DNA of 42,282 nt from an uncultured Pelagibacteraceae bacterium (GTDB lineage: Bacteria; Pseudomonadota; Alphaproteobacteria; Pelagibacterales; Pelagibacteraceae), in assembly GCA_902609685.1 (NCBI GenBank), contig CACLSR010000008.1:1-42282 (forward strand), written 5' to 3'. Under the pieces are notes generated by a model. It was not told the DNA's origin and ran no database searches. It saw only the letters and a list, made by a program, of their open reading frames with translations. Positions 24,834-36,412 of the stretch are shown here, piece after piece (position 1 is the stretch's first letter; the number at the start of each line of letters is the position of its first letter). Position numbers and translations under genes: made by a program.

Positions 24834-26609
24834 TTAAACTTTTAAAGGAAGAACTTTAAGCAATATCTTATTTCTCATCCAATCAATATTAAGCTTATTG
24901 AGAGCTGTGATTATAAAATAAATTGTATCTTCATCTATTATGTCAATTTTATCTTGTCCAATCACTTCAGCAATCCTCAAAAGTGCTAAACCAGTTTCAT
25001 TATTATTAATCATAATTTGTATATCTGTAGGAATTTCATTCTCATCAATTTGATACAAATCATCGTATTTTTCTGAAATTTCAATTCCATCATATCTTAA
25101 CGACTCTAAAAATATAATATCTTTTTTAGATAGAAAATATTTTTTGTTTTTTTTTATCTTTTTTAAAAAATTATTTGTGTCTTTAGAAATTTTGGAACTA
25201 GCATAATCACCGTTAAAGTAATTAATTAGTTTTGATTGATGCATTATATCATTATTAAACTTAATTATTTTATCTTCATCCTTTTCAATTTGAATATTTG
25301 TGTAATAAAAACTGGTTAAATTATCTGGTATATCCACTGGATTAATTTTCTCGAGAAAGATTTTCAATTCTAAATCAAACGCTTTGTCTAAATCATCATC
25401 TTTAAATGAATTTTTTAATACTCTTAATAACTTTAATTTTTCTACCATTTCTGACTCAAGTAAAATTTTCTGATAAATAAGAGCTCTGCCTTCAATTTTA
25501 GAGAGTTTTTTATATTCATTTTGAGCATTGAGAAGTTGATTAAAATTAAATTGGAATCTTTTATATAATTTAAATAATTCTTTTTCTGGATAATTTTTGT
25601 CATGAACAGCTTTTTCTATAGTTCCTATTTTCTCAATTTCTGAAACATCAATTTGTTTGAATGAACTTAGTAAATTTGCAGATGAAAGATATTTCCAAAT
25701 TATTTTTTTAGTTTTATCGTTAGGTTCGAAATTAAAATTAGGATTTGTTTGATGGGCTAAATAAAAATCAAATATTGATTTTTCAGATACTGAATCATCT
25801 ATTTTTTTTGTGTATTTTAATAAATAATTTATTTTTTTTTCGAAATATTCATCTTTAAAACCTGTCTCTTTTTTTAAATCTAAAATTAATTGAGCTTCCT
25901 CTCTTTTATTATTTTTAATCAAACAATAGATGTTAAATTTAGATAAATACTCATCTGTAATTAATTCATTATTTTTTGAAAATACACTACAAGCTTTGTC
26001 AATTTTTGAATTAGAGACATATTCATCCACAAGATATTTTGTGAGTTCTGGGTGTAAATTAATTATTTGATTTTGAATTAAATATTCTTCGATTAAATCT
26101 AGGTTTGAGTTTTTTATTAACCAATCTGATTTTAATTTTAGAAATTCGTTATCTGATATATTTTTTTTGGGACTATGAGCATTAATTAAGAGTGAAGTAT
26201 TTATGATTTCAATTGCATCATTAGAAAGATCCATCTTATTAAGTTTTGTTAGTAAATTTGCTAATTGATCTCCATCTGAATTAGCCCACATATCTACATT
26301 GAGGCCATAGTCTTCAGGGTCATATAATCCGATTATTTTAATTTCTTTTGTATTAAACTTTTCATCAAGATTAATAATTGATTCTTGATTTTGATTTTGC
26401 ATTCCAAATACACTTGGCTCGATACTCTCTTGTGATATGTTTTCCCAATTTGAAATTTCTGAATTTTTTGTTATATTTTTTTCTTCAATTTCTTTTTTAT
26501 CTATATTCCAAATATCAACTGGTTTTTCTTCTGCGCTGACAATAGAAGTGAAAAATAAAAAAAATAAAATTAAAAAATTTTTTTTATTTAACAATTTTAA
26601 AATTCTCAT
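24834..26609 (-). CDS. Large secreted helical protein, unknown
   Basis: A 591-residue protein with a typical signal peptide (basic start, hydrophobic NFLILFFLFFTSIV, likely cut after VSA near residue 26, then EEKP). The mature part is Lys/Glu/Asp/Asn/Leu-rich and almost entirely helical, with irregular 30-40 residue helical pairs resembling a TPR-like or superhelical scaffold. No catalytic motif is visible. It should sit in the periplasm. It overlaps by 26 bases a 59-residue single-span membrane protein just upstream, so the two are probably made together. I do not recognise the family. Confidence 0.7.
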   Translation of the reverse strand: MRILKLLNKKNFLILFFLFFTSIVSAEEKPVDIWNIDKKEIEEKNITKNSEISNWENISQESIEPSVFGMQNQNQESIINLDEKFNTKEIKIIGLYDPEDYGLNVDMWANSDGDQLANLLTKLNKMDLSNDAIEIINTSLLINAHSPKKNISDNEFLKLKSDWLIKNSNLDLIEEYLIQNQIINLHPELTKYLVDEYVSNSKIDKACSVFSKNNELITDEYLSKFNIYCLIKNNKREEAQLILDLKKETGFKDEYFEKKINYLLKYTKKIDDSVSEKSIFDFYLAHQTNPNFNFEPNDKTKKIIWKYLSSANLLSSFKQIDVSEIEKIGTIEKAVHDKNYPEKELFKLYKRFQFNFNQLLNAQNEYKKLSKIEGRALIYQKILLESEMVEKLKLLRVLKNSFKDDDLDKAFDLELKIFLEKINPVDIPDNLTSFYYTNIQIEKDEDKIIKFNNDIMHQSKLINYFNGDYASSKISKDTNNFLKKIKKNKKYFLSKKDIIFLESLRYDGIEISEKYDDLYQIDENEIPTDIQIMINNNETGLALLRIAEVIGQDKIDIIDEDTIYFIITALNKLNIDWMRNKILLKVLPLKV

Positions 26610-26763
26610 TAGGAATAGTTTTATCTATATCTTTTTTAGGAGCTGGGAAATCAATCTTGTTCAGTAAAAAAATAATTAAAAAAAAGACAAGCAAAAGTAA
26701 AACTAATTTAGTTACAATACTAACAATACTTCGGCTTGAACTTGTTTTTTTTATAAATTGCAT
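26584..26763 (-). CDS. Small single-span membrane protein, 59 aa
   Basis: ATG at 26761-26763 opens a 59-residue frame ending at TAA 26584-26586. A basic Ser-rich N-terminus is followed by one strong transmembrane stretch (LVLLLLVFFLIIFLL, about 20-34) and a polar tail with PAPKKDIDKTIPNENFKIV. It overlaps the start of the secreted helical protein by 26 bases, which suggests translational coupling and a shared role at the inner membrane. Promoters for it and for aroK must lie in the 57 bases 26764-26820. Confidence 0.6.
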   Translation of the reverse strand: MQFIKKTSSSRSIVSIVTKLVLLLLVFFLIIFLLNKIDFPAPKKDIDKTIPNENFKIVK

Positions 26764-26820
26764 ATACTTTTAACTAATTTCAAATTAAGACATATTTGTG
26801 GTTTTTCAATAAAGAAAATT

Positions 26821-27324
26821 ATGAAATCTGATAGAAATATTGTTTTTTTAGGTATGATGGGATCTGGCAAAACATCTATCGGATTTTTAGTTTCAAAAAA
26901 ACTAAAATTAGATTTTTATGATGTTGACCATTACATAGAAAACAAGCTTAAAATGAAAATTTCAAATATATTCAAAAACAAAGGTGAAAAATTTTTCAGA
27001 GAATACGAGGAAAAAATTACTTTAGAACTCATGAAAATTAAAGGAATAGTAGTGTCTCTGGGTGGTGGTGCTTTTTTAAATAAAAATATAAGAAACGAGG
27101 TTTTAAAGAACCACATATCTTTTTGGCTGAAAACCAAGGATGATATTTTAATCCAAAGAATAAGAAAAAGTGCTAAAAGACCATTAGCTTATAATGTTTC
27201 TAATAGTGATCTACAAAATATGATAAAAAATCGTAATAAATATTATGCAAAAGCGCAAAATAAAATTGATTGTCACAATAAAACTAAAAAAGAAATTGTA
27301 GATAGAATTTTAGATATTATATGA
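26821..27324 (+). CDS. aroK: Shikimate kinase
   Basis: It phosphorylates shikimate in aromatic amino-acid synthesis. From ATG 26821 the protein is 167 residues, typical for AroK. Walker A GMMGSGKT (11-18), the shikimate-binding DVDHYIE and FREYEE, and SLGGGAF are visible, with RPLA in the lid. An in-frame start at 26758 is rejected because it adds 21 residues before the normal N-terminus and overlaps the divergent gene. The stop shares a four-base ATGA overlap with aroB. Confidence 0.95.
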   Translation: MKSDRNIVFLGMMGSGKTSIGFLVSKKLKLDFYDVDHYIENKLKMKISNIFKNKGEKFFREYEEKITLELMKIKGIVVSLGGGAFLNKNIRNEVLKNHISFWLKTKDDILIQRIRKSAKRPLAYNVSNSDLQNMIKNRNKYYAKAQNKIDCHNKTKKEIVDRILDII

Positions 27325-28427
27325 AACCAATTAAATTGATAATTAAGACTAATTCTGAAAAATATCCAATATTTATTGGAAAAAATCTTATTACAAAAAT
27401 ATCAAGTTTGATGGTCAATAATTCCATTAAATCAAAAAAATGTTTATTGGTAGTTGACAGAAAAGTTCCTAAAAAATTTATTTCTGAAATTAAAAAAAAA
27501 CTACGGAATCAAAAAATATTTTTATTCAATTTTAATGCCAACGAAAAAAATAAGAACCAAACTACTATAAATTCAATTTTAGAAATTTTATTGAATAAAA
27601 ATTTTTCTAGAGAGGATAGTTTATTAGCAATAGGAGGAGGTATAACTGGAGACGTTAGTGGTTTTGCTGCAAGTTTATTTAAAAGAGGATTACATTTTAT
27701 AAATATTCCCACAACTCTTTTGGCTCAAGTAGACTCATCGATTGGTGGCAAAACAGGAGTAAATTCTAAGTATGGAAAAAATCTAATTGGTAGCTTCTAT
27801 CAACCAAAATTAGTCATAAGTGACATAGATACTTTAAAAACACTTAATAGAAGAGAAATTGTTTGTGGGTATGGTGAAATTCTAAAACACTCTATAATCT
27901 CTAGAAAAAAATTCTTTAAATATTTAGATCAGAATTTTGATGACGTTATTAATCTTAAATCTCCTTATATAGAAAAGGCGATATTTGAGAGTTGTAAAAT
28001 TAAAAAAGATGTAGTTGAAAAAGATGAAAAAGAAAGCAACCTAAGAAAAAAATTAAATTTTGGTCACACTTTTGGTCACTCATTTGAAGCTTCATTAGGA
28101 TATTCTAAAAGATTAAATCATGGTGAAGCTGTTATTTTAGGAATGATGATGGCTTTAAAATTTAGCAATAAGAATAAATTCCTAAATATTAATGATTATA
28201 AATTAATTTCTGAACATTACAAAAACTCAAAATTACCCTCCGATATTAAAAAATATTTTAAAAGTAAAGATCTTGATAAAATTATTAAATTTATGAAAAC
28301 TGATAAAAAAAATAATTCTGATAAAATAAAGTTGGTATTATTAAAAAAAATAGGCCAAACAATTTTAAATCAAGAATACTCGGTAAAAAATTTAATTGGA
28401 TTCTTAAAAAATGAATTAATTGATTAA
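27321..28427 (+). CDS. aroB: 3-dehydroquinate synthase
   Basis: It converts DAHP to 3-dehydroquinate with NAD and a divalent metal. The 368 residues include LAIGGGITGDVSGFAA, NIPTTLLAQVDSSIGGKTG, GYGEILKHS and the metal ligands in FGHTFGHSFE and LNHGEAV. It is coupled to aroK, a common arrangement. The 3' end overlaps the convergent bolA by 12 bases. Confidence 0.97.
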   Translation: MKPIKLIIKTNSEKYPIFIGKNLITKISSLMVNNSIKSKKCLLVVDRKVPKKFISEIKKKLRNQKIFLFNFNANEKNKNQTTINSILEILLNKNFSREDSLLAIGGGITGDVSGFAASLFKRGLHFINIPTTLLAQVDSSIGGKTGVNSKYGKNLIGSFYQPKLVISDIDTLKTLNRREIVCGYGEILKHSIISRKKFFKYLDQNFDDVINLKSPYIEKAIFESCKIKKDVVEKDEKESNLRKKLNFGHTFGHSFEASLGYSKRLNHGEAVILGMMMALKFSNKNKFLNINDYKLISEHYKNSKLPSDIKKYFKSKDLDKIIKFMKTDKKNNSDKIKLVLLKKIGQTILNQEYSVKNLIGFLKNELID

Positions 28428-28676
28428 AATTTGAATAGAGTGAATATATTTTTTTAATTCTTCATTTAAAATTTTGTAAATCTTTTTATCACTATCGATT
28501 CTTTTCATTTGTTTTAGTTCTCTTGATACTAAAGAAATTTTAAGATGAAATTTACCTGACTGGTTTCCAGAGTGATTTTTATGGAGAAAAGATTTATCTT
28601 CAATTAGAATACTCTCCAAAGCAATTTGATTTTGTAATTTTTTTTTTACGATTGCAATTAAATCATTTATATTCAT
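28416..28676 (-). CDS. bolA: BolA family protein
   Basis: An 86-residue BolA-like protein. Family members bind [2Fe-2S] clusters together with monothiol glutaredoxins, and some bind DNA. Visible: an N-terminal helix, HKNHSGNQSGKFHLKISLVS corresponding to the conserved His/Gly loop and strands, and a C-terminal helix KIYKILNEELKKYIHSIQI. It starts 18 bases from the divergently read J-domain gene. The BolA-J-domain-CobS-CobT neighbourhood recurs in alphaproteobacteria. Confidence 0.88.
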   Translation of the reverse strand: MNINDLIAIVKKKLQNQIALESILIEDKSFLHKNHSGNQSGKFHLKISLVSRELKQMKRIDSDKKIYKILNEELKKYIHSIQILIN

Positions 28677-28694
28677 AAGTATAATTATATTATC

Positions 28695-29228
28695 ATGAAA
28701 AATATTTGCGACTGGAATAATTGTAAAGAAATTGGTGAATATAAAGCGCCTGTTGAAAAGGATAATAGTAAAAAATATAGGATGTTATGTTTAGAACATG
28801 TTAAAGAATTTAATAAAAATTGGAATTATTTTTCCGGTATGAATGATGATCAAGTAATTAATTTTTTAAAATCAGATATGATTTGGCATAAACCTACTCA
28901 AAGTTTTAGTTCGTCTGATAATTTTTTTAAAGTTTTATGGAATAACACTTTAAAAGATGAAATGGATAATGATAAATTTAAAAGTGAATTCAATCATATG
29001 CGTCAATTTAAATTTGACCATAAAGATATTAAAGCCTTTAGTATATTAGGTGTTTCCGTAGGTTTAAAATGGCAAAAAGTTCAAGAAAAATTCAAAACAC
29101 TTGTCAAAAAATTTCACCCTGATATGAATGCCGGAAATAAAAAATATGAAGAAAAACTAAAGTTAATTACTTTAGCTTACACGCAACTAAAGAATACATA
29201 TAGGAAAAAAATTGACACCCAATCTTAA
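28695..29228 (+). CDS. J-domain protein
   Basis: A 177-residue DnaJ-type cochaperone with the J domain at the C-terminus (about 112-175) and the Hsp70-activating HPD at 141-143. The N-terminal half has CDWNNC (5-10) and a later CLEH (32-35), which could bind a metal ion. It should stimulate DnaK on a specific client. It overlaps cobS by 17 bases, so the client may be the CobS/CobT complex. That link is inference from coupling. Confidence 0.88.
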   Translation: MKNICDWNNCKEIGEYKAPVEKDNSKKYRMLCLEHVKEFNKNWNYFSGMNDDQVINFLKSDMIWHKPTQSFSSSDNFFKVLWNNTLKDEMDNDKFKSEFNHMRQFKFDHKDIKAFSILGVSVGLKWQKVQEKFKTLVKKFHPDMNAGNKKYEEKLKLITLAYTQLKNTYRKKIDTQS

Positions 29229-30186
29229 CATTCAGCCAGATATTAAAATTTCATTAAAACAATCATTTGGGATTGATTCTGAGATGGAAGTAGACGCTTT
29301 CTCTGAAAAAAGCGAATATGTTCCAGAAATAGATAAAAATTATAAATTTGATAGAGATACTACACTTGCAATTGTCTCTGGATTTGCACACAATAAAAGA
29401 GTTCTAGTGCAAGGCTATCATGGTACAGGAAAATCCACACATATAGAACAAATTGCTGCTAGATTAAATTGGCCCTGTATAAGAGTAAACTTAGATAGCC
29501 ACATCAGCAGAATAGATCTAATTGGAAAAGATGCTATCGTTCTTAAAGAGGGAAAACAAGTTACACAATTTAATGAGGGTATTTTACCATGGTCAATTCA
29601 AAATCCAGTAGCTTTAGTTTTTGATGAGTATGACGCTGGAAGACCTGATGTAATGTTTGTCATTCAAAGAGTTCTTGAAGCTGAAGGTAACTTTACACTC
29701 TTAGACAAAAATAAGGTCATAAAGCAAAATAAATTTTTTAGATTATTTGCTACATCAAATACAGTCGGTTTAGGAGATACCACTGGACTTTATCATGGAA
29801 CACAGCAAATCAATCAAGGTCAAATGGATAGATGGAATATTGTAACAACGCTTAATTACCTTAGTCTAGATAAAGAAATGGATATCATATTAGCGAAGAA
29901 CAAATCTTTAAATAATCCCAAAGGAAAAGAAAAAGTTTCAAATATGATAAAAGTTGCATCCTTAACTCGAAAAGGATTTATAGCTGGCGACATAAGTACT
30001 GTAATGAGTCCAAGAACTGTATTGCATTGGGCTGAAAATGCAGAAATTTTTAAAGATGTAGGTTACGCATTTAGAGTCACTTTTCTAAATAAATGTGATG
30101 AAATTGAAAAAAATACAATTGCTGAATACTATCAAAGATGTTTCGGAGAAGAACTACCTGAGTCACTCGCAAATATTCAAATTTAA
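29212..30186 (+). CDS. cobS: CobS-like AAA+ ATPase
   Basis: A 324-residue AAA+ ATPase of the CobS (aerobic cobaltochelatase subunit) family. Walker [10 protein letters not shown] (68-76), Walker [10 protein letters not shown] (135-143), [17 protein letters not shown] and [17 protein letters not shown] are almost identical to the family. The start is TTG 29212, inside the end of the J-domain gene, because the conserved [14 protein letters not shown] begins upstream of the first ATG. In cobalamin makers CobS works with CobT and CobN; no cobN or other cob gene is in the window, so this pair may serve another protein. Confidence 0.92.
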   Translation: MTPNLNIQPDIKISLKQSFGIDSEMEVDAFSEKSEYVPEIDKNYKFDRDTTLAIVSGFAHNKRVLVQGYHGTGKSTHIEQIAARLNWPCIRVNLDSHISRIDLIGKDAIVLKEGKQVTQFNEGILPWSIQNPVALVFDEYDAGRPDVMFVIQRVLEAEGNFTLLDKNKVIKQNKFFRLFATSNTVGLGDTTGLYHGTQQINQGQMDRWNIVTTLNYLSLDKEMDIILAKNKSLNNPKGKEKVSNMIKVASLTRKGFIAGDISTVMSPRTVLHWAENAEIFKDVGYAFRVTFLNKCDEIEKNTIAEYYQRCFGEELPESLANIQI

Positions 30187-31986
30187 ATGAAAAATAATAA
30201 GGCTGAAAACTTAAGAGAAAAACTTAAGCAAGCTTTAACTTCAACAGCTAGAGTGATTTCTGATGATATTCATCTAAAAACTAATGATGAAAAAAACAAA
30301 AAAGATTTGAATTTTGTTGATATTGAAAATCTTAATTCGAAAGGAGATTTCATTAAAGCCAGAGCAGAGTCCGACTCATCTGCTTTAAAAAAAAAATTTT
30401 CAAATAATGAGATTTATAAAAAGAATTTACCTTTAAATTCCTCATATAAAACTCTTTATTCTATCGCAGAAAAAGTAAGATATGAATGCCTAGGCTCAAA
30501 AATGTTAAAAGGTATAGCAAAAAATCTTAAAGAAAATTATGATCAAATAATCCAATTAAAAAGAAAAGACCAATTAAATTCAAAAGAAGATGTTCCAGTT
30601 GTGGAAGCTTTTGAATTGTACATGTTAAAAAAATTTTTAAACGTTAAATTAAATACATTAACCGGTAATATGTTAGATTTTTGGGAAAAAGACTTCGATA
30701 AAGTAATGAACAAGCACATCGAATTTTTAAAAGAAAACTTAGAATATCAAAATGAATATTCCTCAAAGTTTTCAGAAATATTACAAGAAATGGATATTTT
30801 TAAAAATGAGGACAATGAAGAAACCAGGGAAGAAAACCAAGATGATGGTCAAAATAATCCTTCTAATGATGACCAAGACAACAATTCAGATGACTCTAGA
30901 GATGAAAATGACAATGAAGAGACTGAAGCGAGTTTAGACTCTGAATATGACATAGATGAATACAAACTTGATGAGCAATTAATTGATAGTGAATCTGATC
31001 AAAAAAATAACGAACAAGTTATTCAAAAAAAATCAATTAATGATTTAAATACAGACTATAAGATCTTTACAACTCAGTTTGATGAAATAACAAAAGCAGA
31101 AAATTTAGAAAACTCTGATGAAGCTTCAAAATTAAGAAAAACTTTAGATCAACAATTAATAGGTTTTCAAGATGTCATAACCAAACTTGCGAACAAACTT
31201 CAAAGACAATTATTGGCAAAACAAAACAGGGCTTGGGAGTTTGATTTAGAGGAAGGGTTATTGGATAGTTCAAAATTACCAAGAATAATAATGGATCCTT
31301 ATAATTCATTATCTTTTAAAAAAGAAAAAGATTTAGATTTTAAAGACACTGTCGTTACCCTTTTAATAGATAATTCAGGATCTATGAGAGGACGTCCAAT
31401 TACAATTGCTGCGATTTGCGCTGATATTTTATCAAGAACCCTGGAGAGATGTTCTGTTAAAGTTGAAATATTAGGTTTCACAACTAAAAATTGGAAAGGT
31501 GGAAAAAGTAGAGAATTTTGGAATAAAGAGGGTAAACCAAAAACGCCAGGGAGATTAAATGATTTAAGACACATAATTTATAAAGGGGCTGACACACATT
31601 GGCGACAATGTAAAAATAATCTTGGTTTAATGTTAAAAGAAGGATTATTAAAAGAAAATATTGATGGAGAAGCAATTTCTTGGGCATTTAATCGATTAAA
31701 AAAAAGAAAAGAAGAAAGAAAAATATTAATGGTAATTTCTGATGGTGCACCAGTTGATGACTCAACTTTGTCAGTCAATTCAGGAGATTTTCTTGAAAAA
31801 CATTTAAAGAAAATTGTGAAATTTATCGAAGAAAAAACTGAAACTGAAATTTTAGCAATAGGAATAGGCCATGATGTATCAAGATACTATAATCGAGCGA
31901 TAAAGATTACAGATGTAAATGAATTGGGAGATGTCATGATTTCTCAATTGAGTGAACTTTTTAAAAGTAAAAAAAATTTACATTAA
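30187..31986 (+). CDS. cobT: CobT-like VWA protein
   Basis: A 599-residue CobT family protein, partner of CobS. It has an N-terminal helical part, a very acidic segment (about 205-265, rich in Asp/Glu/Asn), and a C-terminal von Willebrand A domain with the MIDAS motif DNSGSMRG at 395-402. The VWA has [13 protein letters not shown] and [12 protein letters not shown] typical for CobT. It starts directly after cobS and overlaps the convergent kinase gene by four bases. Its role in cobalt insertion is doubtful without CobN nearby. Confidence 0.92.
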   Translation: MKNNKAENLREKLKQALTSTARVISDDIHLKTNDEKNKKDLNFVDIENLNSKGDFIKARAESDSSALKKKFSNNEIYKKNLPLNSSYKTLYSIAEKVRYECLGSKMLKGIAKNLKENYDQIIQLKRKDQLNSKEDVPVVEAFELYMLKKFLNVKLNTLTGNMLDFWEKDFDKVMNKHIEFLKENLEYQNEYSSKFSEILQEMDIFKNEDNEETREENQDDGQNNPSNDDQDNNSDDSRDENDNEETEASLDSEYDIDEYKLDEQLIDSESDQKNNEQVIQKKSINDLNTDYKIFTTQFDEITKAENLENSDEASKLRKTLDQQLIGFQDVITKLANKLQRQLLAKQNRAWEFDLEEGLLDSSKLPRIIMDPYNSLSFKKEKDLDFKDTVVTLLIDNSGSMRGRPITIAAICADILSRTLERCSVKVEILGFTTKNWKGGKSREFWNKEGKPKTPGRLNDLRHIIYKGADTHWRQCKNNLGLMLKEGLLKENIDGEAISWAFNRLKKRKEERKILMVISDGAPVDDSTLSVNSGDFLEKHLKKIVKFIEEKTETEILAIGIGHDVSRYYNRAIKITDVNELGDVMISQLSELFKSKKNLH

Positions 31987-33251
31987 AGATTGAACAAATC
32001 TTTATTTTTCCACTTTATTGTCACTTCAGCTCCACTTCTTGTTTGAGAATTCCAACAATTAACAGTGGCAAAATTTTTTTCCAGTAAAGTCTTTCCTATG
32101 AATAATCCTAAACCTAATCCACTGTTTTTATCAGTTGATTTGAGATAAGGTTCTCCAATTTTGGATAAAATATCGCTTGGATATCCATCACCATCATCTT
32201 CAATAGTAATTTCAGTAAAGTTATTATCGCTTTTCAAATTTATAAAAACTTTGCTTTTACTAAACTTATTTGCATTACCTATAAAATTTCTTAAACCATA
32301 AACAATTTCAATCGATTTATAAATTTTTTTTGAATTTAGATCTTGTTCTAAATTAAGACTAAATTCTTTTTTACTTGTTTCCTTAAATGATGAAATAATT
32401 TGTCTTAAATATTCTCTCATTGATAAGTCCTCATCAATAAATTCATCCTCCTGATCAGGATTTAAGGATAATCTTTTTAATATTTCATTACACCTTTCAA
32501 CCTGACTCGCTAAGAGTTCTATATCTTGTGAAACATCTTTTTGATCTTTTAATTGTTTTGATAATTCCTGGGTAATTACCTTTATTGTTGATAAGGGCGT
32601 CCCTAATGAATGTGCGGCAGCAGCAGCTTGTCCACCTAAAGATAACATCTCATGCTCTTTAGCCATGATTTCTTCCATCTTATTTAGAGCATCTTTTCTT
32701 AACTTGCTCTCTGCACCAAATATAATTGCAAAATAATTCAAAAAAAGAAGAGCTATTATTAAGGCTAAAGGTATCGCATAGATATAATAGTTACTAACAT
32801 GAAAATGATCATTCAAAGGTTCGGGTAGATCTTTTGAAATAAAAGTTAACCCCAAAATAGATAGAGTAGTTAATAATACTAACAATGAATTAGTTCTAAA
32901 ACTTAAATTTGAAGAAGCAAAAACACTAGGTATTATTAAAAAAATGATGAATGGATTTTTAACACCTCCAGTCAAATAAATAAGTCCACTTAATTGAATT
33001 ATATCAATTAGTAGATGAATGAACGCCGACCTATCTGTTAATTGCGTTTTTTTGTAAACAAAAATTAAATACAAATTACCAATTACTCCAATAGAAATAA
33101 ATAAATTTGCGAAAATAAAGTTGAAGTCAAAATCAAAATAAAAATACACAAGATATACTGATATCAATTGGCCTATAATACCAATCCACCTTAAATTTAT
33201 GTAAATTGACTTTTTTAGAGAATATTGTTTTGAAGTTTCAAAAAACTTCAT
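31983..33251 (-). CDS. regB: RegB/PrrB-type redox sensor histidine kinase
   Basis: A 422-residue membrane kinase. Six hydrophobic segments cover residues 20-175, with the quinone-binding GGVKNPF at 95-101 known from RegB. The H box [12 protein letters not shown] carries His214, and VERCNEIL carries Cys254, 40 residues later, exactly the His225-Cys265 spacing of Rhodobacter RegB, where the Cys is the redox switch. The N, G1 and G2 boxes of the ATPase domain follow ([23 protein letters not shown]). No regA regulator is in the window. It starts two bases after gyrB. Confidence 0.88.
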   Translation of the reverse strand: MKFFETSKQYSLKKSIYINLRWIGIIGQLISVYLVYFYFDFDFNFIFANLFISIGVIGNLYLIFVYKKTQLTDRSAFIHLLIDIIQLSGLIYLTGGVKNPFIIFLIIPSVFASSNLSFRTNSLLVLLTTLSILGLTFISKDLPEPLNDHFHVSNYYIYAIPLALIIALLFLNYFAIIFGAESKLRKDALNKMEEIMAKEHEMLSLGGQAAAAAHSLGTPLSTIKVITQELSKQLKDQKDVSQDIELLASQVERCNEILKRLSLNPDQEDEFIDEDLSMREYLRQIISSFKETSKKEFSLNLEQDLNSKKIYKSIEIVYGLRNFIGNANKFSKSKVFINLKSDNNFTEITIEDDGDGYPSDILSKIGEPYLKSTDKNSGLGLGLFIGKTLLEKNFATVNCWNSQTRSGAEVTIKWKNKDLFNL

Positions 33252-33253
33252 TT

Positions 33254-35317
<2,064 letters not shown>

Positions 35318-35373
35318 TTATTTTATGGAAAAATTATTTATATCATTTTTTACACTAAATTGCTCATTTAATA

Positions 35374-35400
35374 ATTTTATCAATTAACAAAAAATGTCAA
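35374..35400 (-). promoter_or_regulatory. Promoter for gyrB
   Basis: On the minus strand a perfect TTGACA (35400-35395) is followed after 15 bases by TAAAAT (35379-35374), giving a leader of about 53 bases to gyrB. The spacing is shorter than the ideal 17, but the -35 is the best in the window. Confidence 0.5.
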
Positions 35401-35428
35401 ATCGACCGCATAAAATAAAGATTATTTA

Positions 35429-35518
35429 TGGCGGAGAGAATGGGATTCGAACCCATGAAAGAGTTACCCCTTTACACGCTTTCCAAGCGTGCGCCTTCAA
35501 CCACTCGGCCACCTCTCC
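35429..35518 (-). tRNA. tRNA-Ser (GGA), CCA encoded
   Basis: Read on minus from 35518: acceptor GGAGAGG/TCTCTCC, anticodon stem CACGC/GCGTG with loop TTGGAAA (anticodon GGA), a long variable arm typical of serine tRNA, T arm ATGGG-TTCGAAT-CCCAT, discriminator G73, CCA at 35429-35431. It marks the left border of the sugar-modification island. Confidence 0.95.
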
Positions 35519-35537
35519 TAAAAAATTGATATAATAG

Positions 35538-36356
35538 CTAAATTATAAATTCATTATACTTATTTTTATTTTTTAATAAATAATCAGGAAAATTATTATT
35601 TAACTCGACTTTTTCTATAACAATGTTTCTTTCAAAAATATCTTCACAATTATTTATTTTTTTCATTATATAATTTTCATTTAACATATAATCTTTCACA
35701 AGTTCACTGTGTGCAAAAGATTTCATTTTTGTTATAATCTCTGAAGGTTTTTTTACTGAACTAAAATGCCATCCACCATTTTTTAATATTTGTTGATTAT
35801 TAAAAATTTTATTGAATAATTTATCCTGATTTTTTACTTTGATATTTCTTAACCATTGAGGTGATTTTAAATATTTTTTTACACACAAACGGGAGCCATA
35901 CCATGGAGGTTCTGATATACATTTCAAGTTGAATTTATAATAAAATAATTGTTGCTCAAAAAAAGAGTATTTATTTCTCACGTCAAAATGCTGAATTATA
36001 TCAGGATTGGGTAATTCATCTATGTCTGAAATAATAATCCAATCATTATCCGAAGCATCGGTGATATAATTTGAAATTGAGTTTCTTATGGATTGATCAA
36101 CTAAATGGTTTTGGGACCAGTTTTTTTTAATTTTCAAATCTTTATCAATTAAAAGATTTTCTATTGGATGATAACTTATTTTTTTTTCAAACTTTTTAAA
36201 TTTATTTATATCAAATTTAAATTCTTTCAATTTTCCAGTATGTGTGAGATTTGACTCAACTATTACAAATTTATCTACAAATTTATCTAAGATGTTAAGT
36301 CGCAAATCTAATAATAAATCTTCATCAAAATACATGAAACAATCAAATATCTTCAT
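35538..36356 (-). CDS. Family 17 glycosyltransferase
   Basis: A 272-residue protein resembling GT17 (the MGAT3-like N-acetylglucosaminyltransferase family, also found in bacterial surface-polysaccharide clusters). The N-terminal KIFDCFMYFDEDLLLDLRLN and KFVIVESNLTHTG blocks and the metal-binding IISDIDELPNPD (DxD at 111-113) are characteristic. It is cytoplasmic, without a signal peptide. It is read away from the adjoining sugar operon, 56 bases apart. The likely job is decorating a surface glycan; the sugar is unknown. Confidence 0.82.
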   Translation of the reverse strand: MKIFDCFMYFDEDLLLDLRLNILDKFVDKFVIVESNLTHTGKLKEFKFDINKFKKFEKKISYHPIENLLIDKDLKIKKNWSQNHLVDQSIRNSISNYITDASDNDWIIISDIDELPNPDIIQHFDVRNKYSFFEQQLFYYKFNLKCISEPPWYGSRLCVKKYLKSPQWLRNIKVKNQDKLFNKIFNNQQILKNGGWHFSSVKKPSEIITKMKSFAHSELVKDYMLNENYIMKKINNCEDIFERNIVIEKVELNNNFPDYLLKNKNKYNEFII

Positions 36357-36412
36357 TTTATATTTGCAAAATTTAGGGCTTTTAAATAGTTTATTACATC
36401 ATTATACAACAA

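Noticed and set aside
36357-36412. Divergent promoters between the GT17 and dehydratase genes
   Set aside because: TTGCAA at 36364 has no convincing -10 at the right distance, so no promoter is called although one must exist nearby.
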